From assembly GCA_943735955.1 (NCBI GenBank), contig OX030956.1, positions 3,561,912 through 3,625,911 on the forward strand: a stretch of 64,000 nucleotides of DNA, read 5' to 3'. The notes beneath the pieces are model-generated. The model was not told where the DNA came from. It did not search any database and was given only the letters and a program-made list of their open reading frames with translations. The DNA comes from Piscicola geometra. Lineage: Eukaryota > Annelida > Clitellata > Hirudinida > Piscicolidae. Of this stretch, positions 61,101-64,000 are shown piece by piece. The position numbers were made by a program, and so were the translations under genes. Within the stretch, counting starts at the first letter, position 1. Every line of letters starts with the position of its first letter.

Positions 61101-62162
61101 GCTGTACGCATCAATACTCACATTAGGGTTGTGTCTATAAGAACCACCTTCGAAAAGCTTTAAAGCTTTTCTATGAGTTTTATTGTTAATATTTCGCCTA
61201 TTTTCTTTATTGTTTTTTATTCTTTTGCTTTGGTTTTTTCTCAATTTTTTTTTTCTATTACTTAATTGTTTTCTCTTTTTTAAAAGTATTTTCTTATGAA
61301 AACTATTATGAATTTTTTTTAGATTTTCTAAGTCAGTTCGATTTCTCTTTTTCTGTATATCGTTTCTTTTGAATCTTCTAAATATATCTCCGTCAAAATA
61401 ATCAAACCTTTTCAAGTTGTTTCGATAGTTAATTTCACTGTTTGAATCACTGTCTTTGTTAAACTCATTTTTACGACGGTCATTAATGCTGCTATACTTA
61501 TCGTACACGCAAACCAAGCCATCGCCACACATTCCGAGATGACCAGCCCTTCCTCCACATCTCTCACCAGTACTTTTGGCACAAACCCAACAACACCCAC
61601 AGACGTCTCTTCTCCAGCCATTCTTACATTCTACTACCTTTTTGTCGCAGTGGATTTTATTACAATCCGGACATTTCAGGGGAGTAAATTTGCTTTTATA
61701 ATTTTTTATTCTCATTTGATGGTCAGTTATTTTTGTATTAGGCTCTTTTAATCTTGCTTGGCGATCTTTATGTTTTCCTAATGCGTTATTTGAGTGGTTG
61801 TTTTTATTTTTTGCTAAAAGCTTCTTAACAGAAAATCTATTATTAACGCTGATGTTATCTTTAATCCTTAACCTGCTGTTGATCTTTTCGAAGTCTTTTT
61901 TGTCTACATACTCGTTATTGAAAGAATTTCCACGAATCTTGTATTTGTTTTTAGTAGCATTAATTCCAGAAAGAGTTAAATTAAGGCTAGACTTTTGAGG
62001 GTAGTAGAGAGTGTTGTGGGCGAGTAGCATACCTGAAGAGTTGCCGTGAAGAGGAAGAAAACTGTCGATAGGTTTTTCGTCGTTTGCATTAATCAATGAG
62101 ACATTCATGAAGACAGTCAACAGAAAAAATAGTTGAAAAAGCGTTAATTTATTAAACATCAT
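58074..62162 (-). CDS. Secreted IGFBP-domain Cys-rich protein (CRIM1/Crimpy-like?)
   Basis: Minus-strand gene. Exons: 62162-60539, 60270-60177, 59217-58266 and 58115-58074, giving 903 residues with all phases agreeing. If the last intron is not removed, exon 3 runs to a stop at 58188, giving 915 residues. A signal peptide (MMFNKLTLFQLFFLLTVF) starts the protein. An IGFBP-type half domain follows at about 164-218, with CGCCWVCA and GERCGG. A Lys/Asn/Arg-rich block of about 320 residues separates it from GICTPG. Then comes a Cys cluster (LCQPQCSIEFC, NCNFPCIHTSCSACGYE, CPRC) resembling antistasin-like units, and a low-complexity tail. IGFBP-like secreted proteins bind growth factors; CRIM1-type members modulate BMPs. 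The exact family is uncertain. Confidence 0.7.
58188..59217 (-). CDS. IGFBP-like gene exon 3
   Basis: Acceptor AAACACACAG. It begins NAVDDPKENCNFPC, then IHTSCSACGYEVINDNCPRC, a Cys pattern (C3C5C2C..C2C) like an antistasin unit, followed by HGNGYD. Three more Cys follow (DCLKEFGECVKKLRC), then about 200 residues of Lys/Asn/Glu/Asp-rich sequence. The last 25 codons before the stop at 58188 are AT-rich and hydrophobic (SLNFFIIINSFNYL) and look intronic. A donor GTTAGT at 58265 probably ends the exon at 58266. Confidence 0.7.
59218..60176 (-). other. Intron 2 of IGFBP-like gene
   Basis: About 960 bases, AT-rich, bounded by GTGAGT and CACACAG on the minus strand. I see no exon or repeat in it. 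Confidence 0.6.
60177..60270 (-). CDS. IGFBP-like gene exon 2
   Basis: Acceptor TCTACCAAG, donor GTGAGT. In frame from exon 1 it reads YYDHKNRLILCQPQCSIEF and then CSKNKDAICSAV, with five Cys. It is too short and ATG-poor to appear as a stand-alone frame. Phase 1 in and phase 2 out match both neighbours. Confidence 0.78.
60539..62162 (-). CDS. IGFBP-like gene exon 1
   Basis: 541 codons plus one base; donor GTCAGC at 60538. It starts with Met-Met; the first is chosen because it opens the hydrophobic signal sequence, with cleavage probably after LINA near residue 26. Residues 27-160 are Asn/Lys-rich with several N-x-S/T sites. Cys 164, 167, 172, 179, 188, 190, 191, 194, 202, 212 and 218 form the IGFBP-like half. 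The next domain Cys is 539 (GIC), after the long basic insert (KKRKQLSNRKKKLRKNQSK and similar). Confidence 0.82.
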
Positions 62163-63354
62163 TTTACTGATTTTAACAATTGAAGAACTTTATGCCAAAA
62201 AAACCTAATTATTAAAAAAACAATGATTTTAAGTGTCTTTCTTTTTTAGGACTATGGCTTTACATTATATTAATATTAAAAAACTCAGAACAATTTTTTT
62301 TACTGAAAAACATTTTTGCGAAATCCACAGATTCATCTTCTTTTTATACTCCAGCTCTACCCACAACTATACAATTTCAATCTATATATTATTGTCGATA
62401 CTCACTTAGAAAATGTATATAAAAACGTCTAATTACGCTAAAAATTATTTATTGGGGTAATGGAGAAAAAGAGGAATATATGAACCGTTAGAAAATCTTT
62501 GACGAAAGAAAAAACATGGGCTAAAGGTTTAAGGAAGACTGGATGAAAGGCAATGCGAAGATCACGTCAAGTGAAGAATGCACTTTTGTGAGAAAAAAAA
62601 ATTGTGAAAACCTTTAAAAAAGTATTTTACAAAATTGATTAATTTTTTAACTAAGTAAAGATGTTTATTTTTGAGTAAACCTTAGTGTTAACAGACAACA
62701 ACTTGTATTAATTAAGTGAAACTTAAGTATTCACAGCTTGAGAACAACGCTTCTACCGCCGATAACTTGAAGGGATTCTGTAAACCACTTTCCAATCTAA
62801 CCTTTATTTTACGTACTTATCCTTTTAAATGTCATTATCTCCTTGAAACAATCTTCTTTCCAATCGTTTAAAAAACTTTGAAAAGTTGTTAAAAGCAATC
62901 AGTGACTATTAATCAAATGCTCTACCTCATTTCACCACCCCTAACAAGTAACACATTTCAAAATGCTTTATAATTCTCGCATATACATACTTATACACAT
63001 CCATATATATTGCACACCTGGTTCTGATATTAGGCGTTAAGAAAAGGCGTAACGCGCGAATTGATGATCACCAATCTTGTTAAGTCTATAATTTAATGTT
63101 TCAGCAATGTTTCTACTTTGGTAACTCTCAGCCCTGGAGTTTTTAACATTAAGCAATTTTCTAAAAAGAAAGAAAGTATTTTGGTTTAAAAAAAAGTTTT
63201 TTATTTTGAATTGGAAGTACAATAATTTTTAACAATTCAAAACTATTTTTTCAACATAAACGGAATATGAATAAAACAAGTGTTCAATAACATTCTAATA
63301 CGGGAATCAAAACTTAAGATATATACTATTTAAGCGTTCTTCTCTATGAGGAAA
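62163..63354. other. Intergenic between IGFBP-like gene and ALDH9-like gene
   Basis: AT-rich spacer that must hold the promoter and 5' UTR of the minus-strand IGFBP-like gene at its left end and the 3' flank of the ALDH gene at its right end. A minus-strand 61-codon frame at 63037-63222 shows no motif. Nothing else supported. Confidence 0.5.
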
Positions 63355-63360
63355 TTTATT
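63355..63360 (-). terminator. Poly(A) signal of ALDH9-like gene
   Basis: AATAAA on the minus strand, about 35 bases after the stop codon of the ALDH gene. Position and sequence fit a cleavage and polyadenylation signal. Confidence 0.5.
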
Positions 63361-63395
63361 AATTAGTTAATATTGACGTCTCAAAAGTAGTTGAT

Positions 63396-64000
63396 CTAAA
63401 ATGGAAAATCAATACGATTCATCTCAACGTAAACGGATTTGGTGTTGGTGTAGTGGTTCAGAACCTCCTTACTGTTCTCCCTGCCCAGACCTGACTTCTT
63501 GACCCCTCCGAAGGGCATTTGTGGCGGTGTTATGTTGTAGTTGTTGATCCACACAGTGCCCACTTGCAACGCCGAAGCTGCCTTGTGTGCCCTGCCAAGA
63601 TCTCTGCGATGAAAGATTGACGTTTCGTGGGATATTCAGACTCTTGCTCAAACGCTTTAGTGATTTTTTTGTTTTAATACCAAGTTTCCATTTTCAGTTG
63701 ATTATCCACAAAAATAAAAATTAATAATGTCAATTCTACAACGTAAAAATCTGCATCAAATTTTATCAAAACCTAGTGAAGAGCCCAGCAGAAAGTCCGA
63801 ACTCGGAATTATTAGCTCTGGCAATGGCTTCTTGGTCGTCATGGAAACGGTACAAGCACATCACTGCTCCAAAGACCTCTTCCTTGGTAACGGAGGCTTC
63901 GTCAGAGGCATCCTCAATGATGCATGGACTTAAATAATACCCTCCCACCAAGTCTCCACCCAGCAACACTCGTTTGCCACCACACACCACATTAGCGCCC
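63396..64000 (-). CDS. ALDH9A1: ALDH9-type aldehyde dehydrogenase, 3' end (partial)
   Basis: Last two coding exons: 64000-63773 (runs off the window) and 63603-63396 with stop TAG; about 144 C-terminal residues. The intron (donor GTTTTG, acceptor TTCATCGCAG) keeps frame in phase 2. Family motifs: GGYYLSPCI, KEEVFGAV, ANNSEFGLSAGLFTR, VWINNYNITPPQMPFGG, KKSGLGREN. ALDH9 members oxidise 4-trimethylaminobutyraldehyde in carnitine synthesis, as well as betaine and amino-aldehydes, using NAD+. NNYN with the PFGG-K-SG-GRE block fits ALDH9 or betaine-aldehyde dehydrogenase. The catalytic Cys and Rossmann fold lie outside the window. One oddity is Ala where the family motif EEIFGPV normally has Pro. 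Confidence 0.9.

Noticed and set aside
63469..63933. Frames at 63469-63651 (minus) and 63727-63933 (plus)
   Set aside because: Shadow frames of the two ALDH9-like exons; the true minus frame gives the NNYN and PFGG motifs.
1..64000. CRISPR array, bacterial operon, rRNA or organelle sequence
   Set aside because: No spaced direct repeats, no rRNA-like blocks and no bacterial gene packing; spliced animal genes dominate.

Overview
The window is strongly AT-rich animal DNA: long AT introns, GT-AG splice sites, microsatellites and tRNA-derived SINEs. It is nuclear genomic sequence of an invertebrate. The main gene's closest remembered resemblance is to protostome teneurins (phrases such as ILLRKQ, VPWNR and SIALE). 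I cannot name the species. Many proteins carry Asn/Lys/Asp-rich insertions, which suggests a lineage with AT-driven low-complexity expansion.

Layout. Positions 1 to about 15,057 hold no gene I can support, only one SINE and scattered repeats. From 15,157 to 55,581 on the + strand lies a single teneurin (Ten-m/Odz) gene. I rebuilt it by eye as 34 coding exons whose phases all agree, giving about 3,005 residues. Several of its exons contain no long ATG-started reading frame and were found from splice sites plus frame. Domain order is: Gln/Asn-rich cytoplasmic tail, one membrane helix, a juxtamembrane beta-rich region, only three EGF repeats, a Cys-rich segment, a transthyretin-like domain, an FN-plug-like part, an NHL propeller, the YD shell, and an ABD-like C-terminus. 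The protein stops before the usual Tox-GHH/TCAP end.

On the - strand from 62,162 down to about 58,074 is a secreted cysteine-rich protein. It has a signal peptide, an IGFBP-type domain split by a roughly 320-residue Lys/Asn-rich insertion, an antistasin-like Cys cluster, and a low-complexity tail. At the right edge, also on the - strand, are the last two exons of an ALDH9-type aldehyde dehydrogenase; its 5' part lies beyond the window.

The teneurin would be a type II membrane adhesion receptor and the IGFBP-like protein a secreted ligand or antagonist. Nothing in the sequence ties the three genes into one pathway. Points most worth a second look: the reduced EGF array and missing C-terminus of the teneurin, a chain of two overlapping uORFs leading into its start codon, a GC-AG intron, two places where tandem splice sites fit alternative exon use, a SINE sitting at the edge of a 600-bp ATTGT satellite with ATTGT target duplications, and the interrupted IGFBP domain.
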